Source: CAZMGT01 sp964565895 (GTDB lineage: Bacteria; Armatimonadota; Zipacnadia; UBA1398; CAZMGT01). From it: DNA of 57,715 nucleotides. Of the stretch, positions 50,328-57,715 are shown piece by piece (within the stretch, counting starts at the first letter, position 1; every line of letters begins with the position of its first letter). The DNA lies in the NCBI GenBank assembly GCA_964565895.1, contig CAZMGT010000018.1, positions 1 through 57,715 on the forward strand, in the 5' to 3' direction. Both the position numbers and the translations under genes were made by a program. Below the pieces are notes generated by a model. That model worked only from the letters and a program-made list of their open reading frames with translations. It ran no database searches and was not told the DNA's origin.

Positions 50328-51126
50328 CGCAGCTCACCCGCGGCCCGGGGTATATGCGAATCGGCCCCAACGGCTCGCGTTGCTCGACGACAATCCGCTT
50401 AACGTATACCAGCTCGAGCACAGCGAGGAAGGTAACGATGACCTCCATGCGCGAGGCCCCACGGGGGACGAGCTCCTCGAACGTCACCCCGGCGAGGGCC
50501 TCCCACACCTTGCGCTCGATCTCCTCCATCTTTGCCGCGACGGTAAGCGTCTCCTTCTCGATTACGCTTGGGGCGCGCTCCTCGGCGCGCTCAAGCATGT
50601 CCTTGAAGATGGCCACGATGTCGAAAATGCTCACCGGCTCGAGGCACGCCCCGTTGCCGTCGTGCTTGCCGTTGCCGTTGGTGTTGCGGGGGAAGTAGTC
50701 GGCCTGGTGGCGGATGCGCCGGCGCAGCTCCTCGGCGCTCTGGCGGAACTTGCGGTACTCGGCCAAGCGCCAGGCAAGCTCCTCTTTCAGCCGCTGCTCC
50801 TCGGCCTCGTCTTCCTCGTCCTCTTTTTCTTCGACGGGGAGGAGCTTTTTGGACTTAATGTAGGCCAGCGTGGCGGCGACGACCAAAAAGTCGCCCGCAA
50901 GCTCGATATCGAGCACGCGCATGAGGCGGATGTACTCCAGAAACTGGTCGGCGAGCTCGGCGAGGGAAACGTGGCAAATGTCTACCTCGTTGCGCCGGAC
51001 GAGGAACAAGAGCAGATCCAGCGGCCCCTCGTAGACGCGCAGGCGCACGCGGTACGGCTCACGCGCCGGCGCGCCGGCCTGCCAGGAGCGGAGAGCTATG
51101 CCAAGCCCGGAGGTCGCGCTGGCCAA
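50308..51126 (-). CDS. scpA: Segregation and condensation protein A
   Basis: Seen: 272 residues with ScpA landmarks VYEGPLDLLLFLVRRNEVDI, SLAELADQFLEYI and LAGDFLVVAATLAYIKSKKLLP, a charged acidic middle, and a C-terminal winged-helix with MEVIVTFLAVLELV. Known: ScpA is the kleisin bridging the two SMC heads and binding ScpB. The start is a TTG at 51126; the alternative later starts would cut into the first conserved helix. It lies directly upstream of scpB. Confidence 0.93.
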   Translation of the reverse strand: MASATSGLGIALRSWQAGAPAREPYRVRLRVYEGPLDLLLFLVRRNEVDICHVSLAELADQFLEYIRLMRVLDIELAGDFLVVAATLAYIKSKKLLPVEEKEDEEDEAEEQRLKEELAWRLAEYRKFRQSAEELRRRIRHQADYFPRNTNGNGKHDGNGACLEPVSIFDIVAIFKDMLERAEERAPSVIEKETLTVAAKMEEIERKVWEALAGVTFEELVPRGASRMEVIVTFLAVLELVYVKRIVVEQREPLGPIRIYPGPRVSCGGLARS

Positions 51127-51197
51127 TTGTTTTCCCTGCCTTGTTTTTTGCGGCTCAGCCGCACTCAGCTAACGCCCGCGGGAAGCGGCAAGTTCGC

Positions 51198-51845
51198 CTA
51201 AAACCCGGTAAGCGCGGTATAAAGAGCGCGCACCACGGGGAAAATTATCACGCCGAGCGCGCCGCTAAAAATGAGCACGGCGAGAATAAGCACAGCGATG
51301 GGCATTGCCAGGCGCTCGTAGCGCTGGGCGAGATGCACGGGCAGCAGCCCGGCGACGATGTGTGAGCCGTCGAGCGGGGGCACGGGGAGCAGGTTAAACA
51401 TCATTAGCCCCAAGTTGAGCAGGACAAACGTACACGCGACCTGCAACAGGACGACCCACACGCCCGCGCCCGCCTTGCCCATCGCGGCGTGCGCCGCCCC
51501 CCGCGCAATGAGCGCAAAGACCACCGCCAAGCCAAGGTTAGACAGCGGCCCGCACAGGGCGACGAGAATTCCGTCGCGTCGCGGATGGCGAAAATTCGCC
51601 GGGTTTACCTCCACCGGCCGCCCCCAGCCGAAATGGCTAAACAAAAGCATCATCGTCCCCAGGGGGTCGAGGTGATCGATCGGGTTAAGCGAAAGCCGCC
51701 GGCGCTCCTTTGGGGTAAGGTCGCCCGCCCAATAGGCGGTCCAGGCGTGCGCCGCCTCGTGCACGGTAATGGAGAGCACGATGGCCAAGATCCAAATGGC
51801 CACATCCTGCGCCGTGGCCTTGCCGGAAAAATACTCCAGGAGCAC
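51198..51845 (-). CDS. Site-2 protease family (M50) metalloprotease
   Basis: Seen: 215 residues with about six membrane helices. The zinc motif HEAAH is in SITVHEAAHAWTAYW, the second motif is NLLPVPPLDGSHIV (DG-containing), and NPIDHLDPLGTMMLL and the WGRPVEVNP segment are typical of this short subfamily. Known: it resembles the FtsH-independent S2P homologues of the YwhC type that often precede scpA. Such proteases cut within membranes, for example of anti-sigma factors. The GTG start has AGGTG 5 bp upstream. It lies 70 bp before scpA and 40 bp after the CCA gene. Confidence 0.92.
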   Translation of the reverse strand: MLLEYFSGKATAQDVAIWILAIVLSITVHEAAHAWTAYWAGDLTPKERRRLSLNPIDHLDPLGTMMLLFSHFGWGRPVEVNPANFRHPRRDGILVALCGPLSNLGLAVVFALIARGAAHAAMGKAGAGVWVVLLQVACTFVLLNLGLMMFNLLPVPPLDGSHIVAGLLPVHLAQRYERLAMPIAVLILAVLIFSGALGVIIFPVVRALYTALTGF

Positions 51846-51885
51846 AAGGGCACCTCGACCGCGGCGCGCGGGACGCCGCTTAGCG

Positions 51886-54525
51886 TTAGCGAGAGGCGGA
51901 GCTGGGCGGGGGCCCGATTATCTCCTGGGCCAGGGCGCGCAGCCGCGCGCGCTGCTCTTCCGCGCTCATCTCTCCGCGGTCGAGCAGCTCGTTGCGCAAC
52001 AGGGTAAGCACCCGGCCGAACTGCGGGCCGGGGGTATAGCCCAGGGCGATGAGATCCTCCCCGCCGACGGCCAGCTTAACCTCTCGCAGCTTGGTCAAAA
52101 ACAGCTTTAGCCGCTGCTCCTCGACGCTGCCCTGCCCAGCGCAGACAATGAGCCGCAGGACGACCTCCACGGGCAGTTCGCGCAGCAGCTCGTAGATCTC
52201 GCTGGGCCGTACATCACGAGCCCCCGACAGAGCGGAGAGCGTTGCCTGCTCCGCCTCCGCGCCCAGGGCGAGGATCTCCGTCACCTCGCGCGAGAAGCGG
52301 AACCGCCGCGCAAACTCCCGGACCTCCGCCGGGGACATCTCGACAAGCAGCGGAAACAAATATAGCGCCCAGCAGTTATCTCTTGGCCGGCCCAAGCCGG
52401 CCCACCACTCTATTATACTCTTCGTTCGCCGCAACTCCTCCAGCACCTCGGGCCCGAACGTCAGCTTCTCGTCCAGGGCCTCGAGCAGCCCCAGGTGCGC
52501 CATGCGGTGAATCGCCGCCACGGCGCTGTCCTCCTGGAGCATAAGGATGAGCTCGTCGCGAATGCGCTCCGCGGTGAGGTTGTCGATCACGTGGCTTTCC
52601 ACAGCGTTGAGCAGGAGCGACTCCGTGTGCCGGTCCAAGCGGAAGCCATAGCGCTGCTCGAAGCGCACCGCGCGGAACATGCGCGTGGGGTCCTCGACGA
52701 AGCTTAGGTTGTGCAGGACACGGATGATCTTGTCCTCCAGGTCGGCGCGCCCGCCGAAGAAGTCGAGGATCGTCCCAAACCGCCGGCCGTTAAGCTGCAA
52801 CGCCATGGCGTTGATCGTAAAGTCGCGCCGATAGAGGTCCTCCTTTACCGAGGCATGCTCTACGGCGGGGAGCGCCGCAGGATGGGCGTAGAACTCCGTG
52901 CGCGCCGTGGCCACGTCGATCTTCTCCCCATCGGGCAAAATGAGCACCGCCGTGCCGAACTTCTCGTGGGCCACCACGCGTGCGCTCAGTCGCTCGCCGA
53001 GCTTGCGCGCATACGCTATTCCATCGCCCTCGACGAGCAGGTCGATATCGAAATTCGGGATGTTCAGCAAAAAGTCGCGCACCGCCCCGCCAACCAAAAA
53101 CACGGGCATGTTTAGCTCGTCGCCCACCTCGCCGAACATCTTCAGCCGGGCGAGCACCTCCTCGGGCAGGCGCTCGCGCATGAGCTGGGCGAGGTTCTCC
53201 TGGGTGGACCACTGCGCGCGGAACGTCTCGTGCCGCGGCTCGGCCCCATGCACGCCGCGGCGCAGGTCGGCGCGGCTGACGATGCCCACCACGGCCTCGC
53301 CGTCGACGATGGGCACGCGGCCCACGTTGTGCGTAAGAAGCAGGTTTTCCAGCTCGGGCACGGGGGTGTCCGGCGTTGCGGTAACCACGTTGCGCGACAT
53401 ATACGCTTTGACCGGCGCGTGGCCCAGGTTGTGCTGGCGCGCGCGGTCTACGTCGCGCCGCGAGATCAGCCCCACCAGCTTGCCCTCGGCGACGACGGGC
53501 ATTCCCGTATATCCATAGCGCACGAGCAGGCGCCAGGCATCGTTGATGCTCCGCTCCTGCTCGATCATGCGCACGGGGCGCGACATAATGTCGCGCGCGG
53601 TAAGCGGGGGCTTGATCGTCTGCCGAAGCTGCTCCAGAAGCCGCGCCCGGCAGCGGGCGACATCGCCCTCGCGGACGATCGCCGAGGCCGCGCGGTGGTG
53701 CCCTCGCCCGCCGAAAACAGAGAGGATCTGCGCCACGTCCACGGCGTCGCTTCGGCTGCGCCCCACGATGTAAATGCTCCCGCGCATTGCGGTAAGCGTA
53801 AACACAGCCTCTACGCTTTCGCTCAAAATTAGCTTCTGGGTAAGCGAGGCGATGTCGCCGAGGTACTCCTCGACCCGCGCGTGGGCGATGGCGACGCGCA
53901 CCCCGTGCACGCTGTAGTGCTGCGCGGAGAGGATAAACTGGTTAAACACCTCGCGCTGCTCGCTGGTGATCGCATAGCGTACGAAGCGCGAGACGACGTC
54001 GAGGTTCGCCCCCTGCTCGACAAGGAACCCCGCGCAGCGTAGGTCCTCGGGCGTGGTCGTAGAAAACGTCAAGCTGCCCGTGTCCTCGTAAATGCCCAGG
54101 GCCATAACCGTGGCCTCCACGGGGGTAAGCTCGATCCCCTGCTGGCGGATCTCGCGCACGAGCAGCGTCGTCGTCGCCCCGATCTCTTCCTCGACGACCC
54201 GGGCGTGGGGGATGTCGCACGAAGAGAGGGTGTGGTGGTCGTAGACGAGGACCTCGACCTCGGGGCGCAGCGCGGCCTTGGCGAGGGGCCCCAGCGGGGC
54301 GACCTGCTTGGTGTCTACGAGGATGAGCCGGGTAATTTTCTCCGGCTCGACCTCGGCCAGGGGCTGCAGGTCGAACGCGTCCTCGTAGAGGCTTAAGAAG
54401 TCGCGCACGTTGCGGTGCGCGCGCGGGGGAAGGGCGCGCAGGGCGCGGGGAAAAAGCTTTCCCGCGGCAACGATTGCCGCGAGGCAGTCGAAGTCCGCGC
54501 CGTAGTGTCCGGTAATGACCTCCAC
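51886..54525 (-). CDS. CCA tRNA nucleotidyltransferase with DHH and CBS domains
   Basis: Seen: 879 residues. An N-terminal DHH/DHHA1 phosphoesterase part (about 1-310) has GHYGADFDCLAAIVAAGK and VYDHHTLSSCDIPHA. Two CBS domains follow (about 315-435) with IMSRPVRMIEQERSINDAW and YMSRNVVTATPDTPVPEL. The nucleotidyltransferase begins about residue 470: FLVGGAVRDFLL and FDIDLLVEGDG (DxD), then RRDFTINAMALQL, DPTRMFRAVRFEQRYGF and a C-terminal helical RNA-binding part. Known: in several bacteria this fusion is the CCA-adding or poly(A)-type enzyme that builds or repairs tRNA 3' ends; the CBS pair may sense adenine nucleotides. It starts 15 bp after lysA and has GGAGG upstream. Confidence 0.93.
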   Translation of the reverse strand: MEVITGHYGADFDCLAAIVAAGKLFPRALRALPPRAHRNVRDFLSLYEDAFDLQPLAEVEPEKITRLILVDTKQVAPLGPLAKAALRPEVEVLVYDHHTLSSCDIPHARVVEEEIGATTTLLVREIRQQGIELTPVEATVMALGIYEDTGSLTFSTTTPEDLRCAGFLVEQGANLDVVSRFVRYAITSEQREVFNQFILSAQHYSVHGVRVAIAHARVEEYLGDIASLTQKLILSESVEAVFTLTAMRGSIYIVGRSRSDAVDVAQILSVFGGRGHHRAASAIVREGDVARCRARLLEQLRQTIKPPLTARDIMSRPVRMIEQERSINDAWRLLVRYGYTGMPVVAEGKLVGLISRRDVDRARQHNLGHAPVKAYMSRNVVTATPDTPVPELENLLLTHNVGRVPIVDGEAVVGIVSRADLRRGVHGAEPRHETFRAQWSTQENLAQLMRERLPEEVLARLKMFGEVGDELNMPVFLVGGAVRDFLLNIPNFDIDLLVEGDGIAYARKLGERLSARVVAHEKFGTAVLILPDGEKIDVATARTEFYAHPAALPAVEHASVKEDLYRRDFTINAMALQLNGRRFGTILDFFGGRADLEDKIIRVLHNLSFVEDPTRMFRAVRFEQRYGFRLDRHTESLLLNAVESHVIDNLTAERIRDELILMLQEDSAVAAIHRMAHLGLLEALDEKLTFGPEVLEELRRTKSIIEWWAGLGRPRDNCWALYLFPLLVEMSPAEVREFARRFRFSREVTEILALGAEAEQATLSALSGARDVRPSEIYELLRELPVEVVLRLIVCAGQGSVEEQRLKLFLTKLREVKLAVGGEDLIALGYTPGPQFGRVLTLLRNELLDRGEMSAEEQRARLRALAQEIIGPPPSSASR

Positions 54526-54540
54526 CTGTCCTCCGCTCGC

Positions 54541-55857
54541 TCAGCCCCGAGCCAAGCGCTCCGGGATAACGTCGTGCGCGATAACGTCGTCCAGCGTCTC
54601 GCGGCGGACGATGAGCTCCGCCCGGCCGTCGCCAACAAGCACAACACCCGGGCGCGGCAGCCGGTTGTAGTTGGAGGCCATGGAATAGGTGTACGCGCCG
54701 GTGGTCTGCACCGCGATTATGTCCCCGGGCTCGATGGGCGGGGCCATAACATCGGTAATCAACACGTCTGTTTCGCAGTGCTTGCCCGCGATGGTGACGA
54801 TGGTCGAGGGCTCCCAGCTCGCCTTGTTGGCCACGATTATCTCATACTCCGCTTGATACAACGCCGGCCGCGGGTTGTCCGACATCCCGCCGTCCACGGA
54901 GACGTAGGTGCGCACGCCGGGGATCTCTTTGACCACGCCCGCGGTGTATAGGGTAACGCCGGCTTCGCCGACGATCGACCGCCCGGGCTCGAGCAGGAGC
55001 TGGGGCAGCTCGTAGCCCACACGGGCGGCGTTTTCCTCCACCGCCTGGCCCACGGCGGCGCAGAATTCGTCTACCGTGGGCGGGTGGTCATCGACGACGT
55101 AGCGCACACCCAGGCCCCCGCCCAGGTTAAGCTGCTCCGCGACGTAGCCCGTGCGCTCGTGCATTTCGGCCATAAAGTCGAACATAACGCGCACCGTCTC
55201 GCGGTAGCAGTCCAAGCCGAATAGCTGCGAGCCGATGTGGCAATGGAACCCGCGCAGACGGAGGATGTCGGACTGCAAAATGCGCGCCACGCCCTCGCGC
55301 GCCTGGCTGCTCCCGATGCCCAAGCCGAATTTCACGTCGAGCTGCGCGGTTTGGATATACGAGTGCGTTTTAGCCTTAATCCCCGGGGTCAGGCGGAGGA
55401 GGACGTCGACCGCGCGCCCGTTGGCTAAGCGTTCGATTTGCTCGATCTCCTGCAGCGAGTCGATGATGATGCGGCCCACGCCGGCGTCGAGGGCCATGGT
55501 TAGCTCCTCGTCGGACTTGTTGTTGCCGTGGAGGTGGATGCGCTCGGGGGGAAAGTCGGCCTTAAGCGCGGTATATAGCTCGCCCGCGCTGGAGACATCG
55601 AGCGAGAGCCCCTCCTGCTCAACAATTTTGCACATCGCCAAGCAGAGGAACGCCTTGCCCGCAAACACCACCTCGATCGGCCCGCGGTGATAGCGCTTGA
55701 GGCAGGAGACGTATTCGCGGCACATGCGCCGAATGTGCGTCTCGTCCATCACATAGAGCGGGGTGCCGAATTCGCGTGCCAGCTCCACGGTGTCTACCCC
55801 GCCGATCTCCAGGTGGCCCTGCTTGTTAACCATCTGTGTGCCAAGCAGCATTCTCAT
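54541..55857 (-). CDS. lysA: Diaminopimelate decarboxylase
   Basis: Seen: 438 residues from an ATG with AGGAGG 9 bp upstream. The PLP lysine is Lys68 in VFAGKAFLC; RGFHCHIGSQLF, LNLGGGLGVRY, LLEPGRSIVGEAG and a C-terminal beta domain (VAVQTTGAYTYSMASNYNR) complete the fold. Known: LysA removes the carboxylate of meso-diaminopimelate to give lysine, the last step of lysine synthesis. It is the first gene of the lysA-CCA-M50-scpAB-dacF run. Confidence 0.96.
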   Translation of the reverse strand: MRMLLGTQMVNKQGHLEIGGVDTVELAREFGTPLYVMDETHIRRMCREYVSCLKRYHRGPIEVVFAGKAFLCLAMCKIVEQEGLSLDVSSAGELYTALKADFPPERIHLHGNNKSDEELTMALDAGVGRIIIDSLQEIEQIERLANGRAVDVLLRLTPGIKAKTHSYIQTAQLDVKFGLGIGSSQAREGVARILQSDILRLRGFHCHIGSQLFGLDCYRETVRVMFDFMAEMHERTGYVAEQLNLGGGLGVRYVVDDHPPTVDEFCAAVGQAVEENAARVGYELPQLLLEPGRSIVGEAGVTLYTAGVVKEIPGVRTYVSVDGGMSDNPRPALYQAEYEIIVANKASWEPSTIVTIAGKHCETDVLITDVMAPPIEPGDIIAVQTTGAYTYSMASNYNRLPRPGVVLVGDGRAELIVRRETLDDVIAHDVIPERLARG

Positions 55858-56023
55858 GCGGCGTTCCTCCTGGGTTGTCTAAGCCTGGGTAACAAAATAC
55901 GGGCGCCTGGCGACGCCCCGCGAGCTGGCGCAAGGCAAACGGTCGCCCGCGCAGCTCGGCTATTTTGCTTCGCCCCTTGCCGCGGGGCTTCCTTTTCCCG
56001 CTGCTCCGCCCAAACAAAGCAAA

Positions 56024-56046
56024 GGGGCGCCGCGGCGCAGCGCCCC
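56024..56046 (-). terminator. Likely terminator of the pilin-like gene
   Basis: The arms GGGGCGC (56024-56030) and GCGCCCC (56040-56046) form a hairpin 24 bp beyond the stop of the pilin-like gene. On the minus strand it is followed by TTTGCTTTGTTT, an imperfect T tract. Confidence 0.65.
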
Positions 56047-56069
56047 TCGCTTGTCCTCGCTCGACTAGC

Positions 56070-56795
56070 CTACTTCCACTTCTCGTGGAGCATCTGCAGG
56101 CCCTGCATGATCTTGTCCGGCGCGCGGTCGTGGCTGTCGCGGTCCCACACGCTCGGGTCGCCGCTTGTTTCGGGGAGCATCCACTTCGCGTGGCCGTCGC
56201 AGAAGGCAAGGTTAAACCCGCCGTTGTGCGGGGCGGCGAGGTCGTTGCTAATCTTCCTCGCCGACCACGACGTCTGGTCGAGGAGGTTCGCCCCGGGCCA
56301 CGTGTGCGAGTGCTCGAAAATGAGGCACGTGCTCGCCGGCCACCTAACCATGCTCAGCTTCGACCCCGTGGGCCGGTCGCGCGTCCCGTTGCCGCTGGGG
56401 TTGTTCTCCGAGCCGCACACGGCGCGGCTCACGGCGTAGCTTCTGCGCACCCAATTTCTGTTCCCCGAGGCGTCCTCGTCGCGCGCCCACTTCAAGCTCG
56501 CCGGGTTGGAGTCGCAGACGTAAAGCTCGGCGTTCTTCACATAGGGGAAAACCATCCCCCGCCACGTCCACCAATTATTTACATTGCTGTGCCAGCGGGG
56601 GAGGGTGCCGCGATAGTCCTCAGCATACATGAGGATGGCCGTGGCCAACTGGCGCTCGTTGCTCAAACAGCTTGTCTGCCGCGCTTTCTCGCGCGCCTTG
56701 GCGAAAACGGGGAACAAAATTGCCGCGAGGATCGCGATTATCGCGATCACAACCAATAATTCGATCAGGGTGAAGCCTCTACGCAGCACGCTCAT
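56070..56795 (-). CDS. Pilin-like (pseudopilin) protein, DUF1559-type
   Basis: Seen: 241 residues. The type IV prepilin signal RRGFTLIELLVVIAIIAILA has the cleavage site after Gly7 with Glu at +5. The rest, LFPVFAKAREKARQTS and LATAILMYAEDYRGTLPRW, is typical of the large DUF1559-type families of Armatimonadota, planctomycetes and relatives; the C-terminal FCDGHAKW matches their final H-x-DG-like motif. Known: these are exported through a type II/IV-pilin-like machine, but their roles are mostly unknown and they occur in many copies per genome. ATG at 56795 has GGGAGG only 2 bp away; GTG at 56789 gives better spacing. A possible 19-codon leader ORF ends inside its start. Confidence 0.88.
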   Translation of the reverse strand: MSVLRRGFTLIELLVVIAIIAILAAILFPVFAKAREKARQTSCLSNERQLATAILMYAEDYRGTLPRWHSNVNNWWTWRGMVFPYVKNAELYVCDSNPASLKWARDEDASGNRNWVRRSYAVSRAVCGSENNPSGNGTRDRPTGSKLSMVRWPASTCLIFEHSHTWPGANLLDQTSWSARKISNDLAAPHNGGFNLAFCDGHAKWMLPETSGDPSVWDRDSHDRAPDKIMQGLQMLHEKWK

Positions 56796-56851
56796 CGCCT
56801 CCCACTGTCTCCAAGTAAACGCAAGGGGCCGGGCGCTCTGTGCTCGTCCAT
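56792..56851 (-). CDS. Possible short leader ORF upstream of the pilin-like gene
   Basis: A 19-codon ORF (MDEHRAPGPLRLLGDSGRR) starts at an ATG with GGGAGGTG just before it and ends at a TGA sharing bases with the pilin start (ATGA). The ribosome binding site is only about 2 bp from the ATG, so translation is doubtful. If translated, it could couple to the pilin-like gene. Confidence 0.25.
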   Translation of the reverse strand: MDEHRAPGPLRLLGDSGRR

Positions 56852-57078
56852 CACCTCCCGTGGGCCCGGTAGCCCTTCCCGGTCGCTGGTTTTAGCCTTC
56901 GCCCTGCTTGCCCCTCTTTCCTTGCTGCGTAAAAAACTTCGCGTGCAAGCAGCATGCTAAGCGGGCCACGCCTGTTTCTCACGCGCGCTTTGCGCGGCCC
57001 GCCGCTCGGGCCTGCGGCGGCTGGGGAGAACGGCGCTGGGGACAGCCCCTGGCTTTGGCGCGCGGTGGTATTTTCGTC
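56852..57078. other. Non-coding gap before glucose-6-phosphate isomerase
   Basis: No convincing gene is seen between the pilin-like gene leader and the end of the pgi-like gene. The longer open frames here are high-GC shadows. The promoter of the pilin-like gene should lie in this region but no clear hexamer pair is visible. Confidence 0.4.
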
Positions 57079-57715
57079 CTATTGCGCCGCGCCTTCTTCT
57101 TGCGGGGCGGGCTCAAGCCCCATTTCGCGGGCCACGGCGGCGCACTCCGGCGAGCGCTCGCCCATGAGCGCCCGCGTGGCCAGCTTGCACAAGAGCACGC
57201 CCGGCTGGTCGTAGGTGTTTACATAAAGCAGCTCGCCGACGATTGCCGTGGCCATCTCGAACAAAAAGAACAACTGGCCCACGGTGTGCGGACTGACGCG
57301 GGGGACGCGGATGGTTAGGTTTGGCCGACCGGAGCGGGTGAGGGCAAACTCCGTCCCCTGCTTTTCTCGGGTAAGCAGCTCGGCGAGGCTCGCTCCCGCG
57401 AGATACTGCGGGTCGTCGCGATCGATCTCCGCAATAGGGCAGCGGCAGCCGTAGTCTTGAACCTCAATAAACGTGATGATCTTGTCGTGCGGGCCCTCTT
57501 GGTAGAGTTGAAGTTGGGAGTGCTGGTCCGTCGCCCCAAGCGCTTTGACCGGCGTTTGCCCGACTTCGACGATCTTCCCGTCCAGATCGTGGCGCTTGCC
57601 CAGGCTCTCCGCCCAGAGCTGGCGGAACCAGTCGGCAACGTCGCGCAGGGCGCTGGAATAAGGCATAAGCACGTTGATGTTCCGCGGGTGGCGCTCCGGG
57701 GGCAGCGTCCAGAAC
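57079..57715 (-). CDS. pgi: Glucose-6-phosphate isomerase, C-terminal part (5' end outside window)
   Basis: Seen: the minus-strand frame is open from the window edge to a stop at 57079 (212 residues visible, the last 14 codons before a GTG at 57672 continuing the fold). Conserved parts are HPRNINVLMPYSSALRDVA, FRQLWAESLGKR, GQTPVKALGATDQHSQLQL and EGPHDKIITFI, which match the C-terminal SIS domain of phosphoglucose isomerase, including the substrate-binding ATDQHS region. Known: Pgi interconverts glucose-6-phosphate and fructose-6-phosphate in glycolysis. The N-terminal part lies beyond the window, so no start can be given. Confidence 0.92.
   Translation of the reverse strand, partial: FWTLPPERHPRNINVLMPYSSALRDVADWFRQLWAESLGKRHDLDGKIVEVGQTPVKALGATDQHSQLQLYQEGPHDKIITFIEVQDYGCRCPIAEIDRDDPQYLAGASLAELLTREKQGTEFALTRSGRPNLTIRVPRVSPHTVGQLFFLFEMATAIVGELLYVNTYDQPGVLLCKLATRALMGERSPECAAVAREMGLEPAPQEEGAAQ

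Noticed and set aside
1..57715. CRISPR array, prophage, transposon or integron
   Set aside because: No spaced direct repeats, transposase, integrase, capsid or terminal inverted repeats were seen. The tRNA genes have no adjacent integrase or repeated 3' ends.

Overview
The window is GC-rich, densely coded bacterial DNA with about 40 protein genes, three tRNA genes and one clearly broken gene. There is no rRNA, insertion sequence, CRISPR array or phage gene. The gene content suggests an uncultured bacterium with a planctomycete/PVC-like secretome. The type-IV-pilin-like protein at 56.1-56.8 kb has an N-terminus (FPVFAKAREKARQTSC) of a kind I associate with Armatimonadota and neighbouring phyla, so Armatimonadota or a similar lineage is my best guess. 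This is inference, not proof. An NfnAB-type transhydrogenase and several ferredoxin-type proteins point to anaerobic or microaerophilic metabolism.

Layout. 0-3.8 kb (minus): four genes overlapping by 4 bp (beta-helix protein, TPR protein, unknown membrane-anchored protein, NapH-like polyferredoxin cut by the window edge). 4.1 kb: tRNA-Glu with a good promoter and terminator. 4.3-9.1 kb (plus): a lipid-linked glycosylation cassette (flippase-like membrane protein, GtrB/DPM1-like glycosyltransferase, GT-C-like membrane protein) followed by a zinc-ribbon/TPR protein. 9.2-28.1 kb: a secreted catabolic region with a Tat-exported aldo/keto reductase carrying a ferredoxin tail, a serine hydrolase, a heparinase-like lyase, two paralogous HEAT-repeat proteins flanking a Tat-exported Gfo/Idh/MocA oxidoreductase, tRNA-Phe and tRNA-Val, two sulfatases, a sialidase-like BNR protein, an alpha/beta esterase and a GH30-like glycosidase. 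28.1-30.4 kb: an alpha-2-macroglobulin-like gene broken by many frameshifts and deletions. 30.6-33.7 kb: nfnA-nfnB-PHP phosphatase operon. 33.8-35.2 kb: a third sulfatase. 35.3-38.5 kb: DUF1385-prfA-prmC operon. 38.6-45 kb: cupin, SGNH hydrolase, VIT/VWA protein, queC, GAF sensor kinase. 45.1-48.5 kb: AAA ATPase with a small partner, PilZ-like protein, double universal-stress protein. 48.5-55.9 kb (minus): lysA, CCA-adding enzyme, M50 protease, scpA, scpB, dacF. 56-57.7 kb: pilin-like protein and the C-terminal part of glucose-6-phosphate isomerase.

How the parts fit. The exported sulfatases, lyase, glycosidase, esterases and oxidoreductases read as a machine for stripping and degrading a sulfated, probably acidic glycan outside the cytoplasm. 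It has no SusCD-type transporter in view and no sulfatase-maturating enzyme in the window. The housekeeping blocks (prfA/prmC, scpAB, lysA, CCA enzyme, pgi) suggest this is chromosomal core rather than a mobile island. The least explained units are the left-edge four-gene operon, the HEAT-repeat pair around the Gfo/Idh gene, and the AAA ATPase with its 88-residue neighbour.
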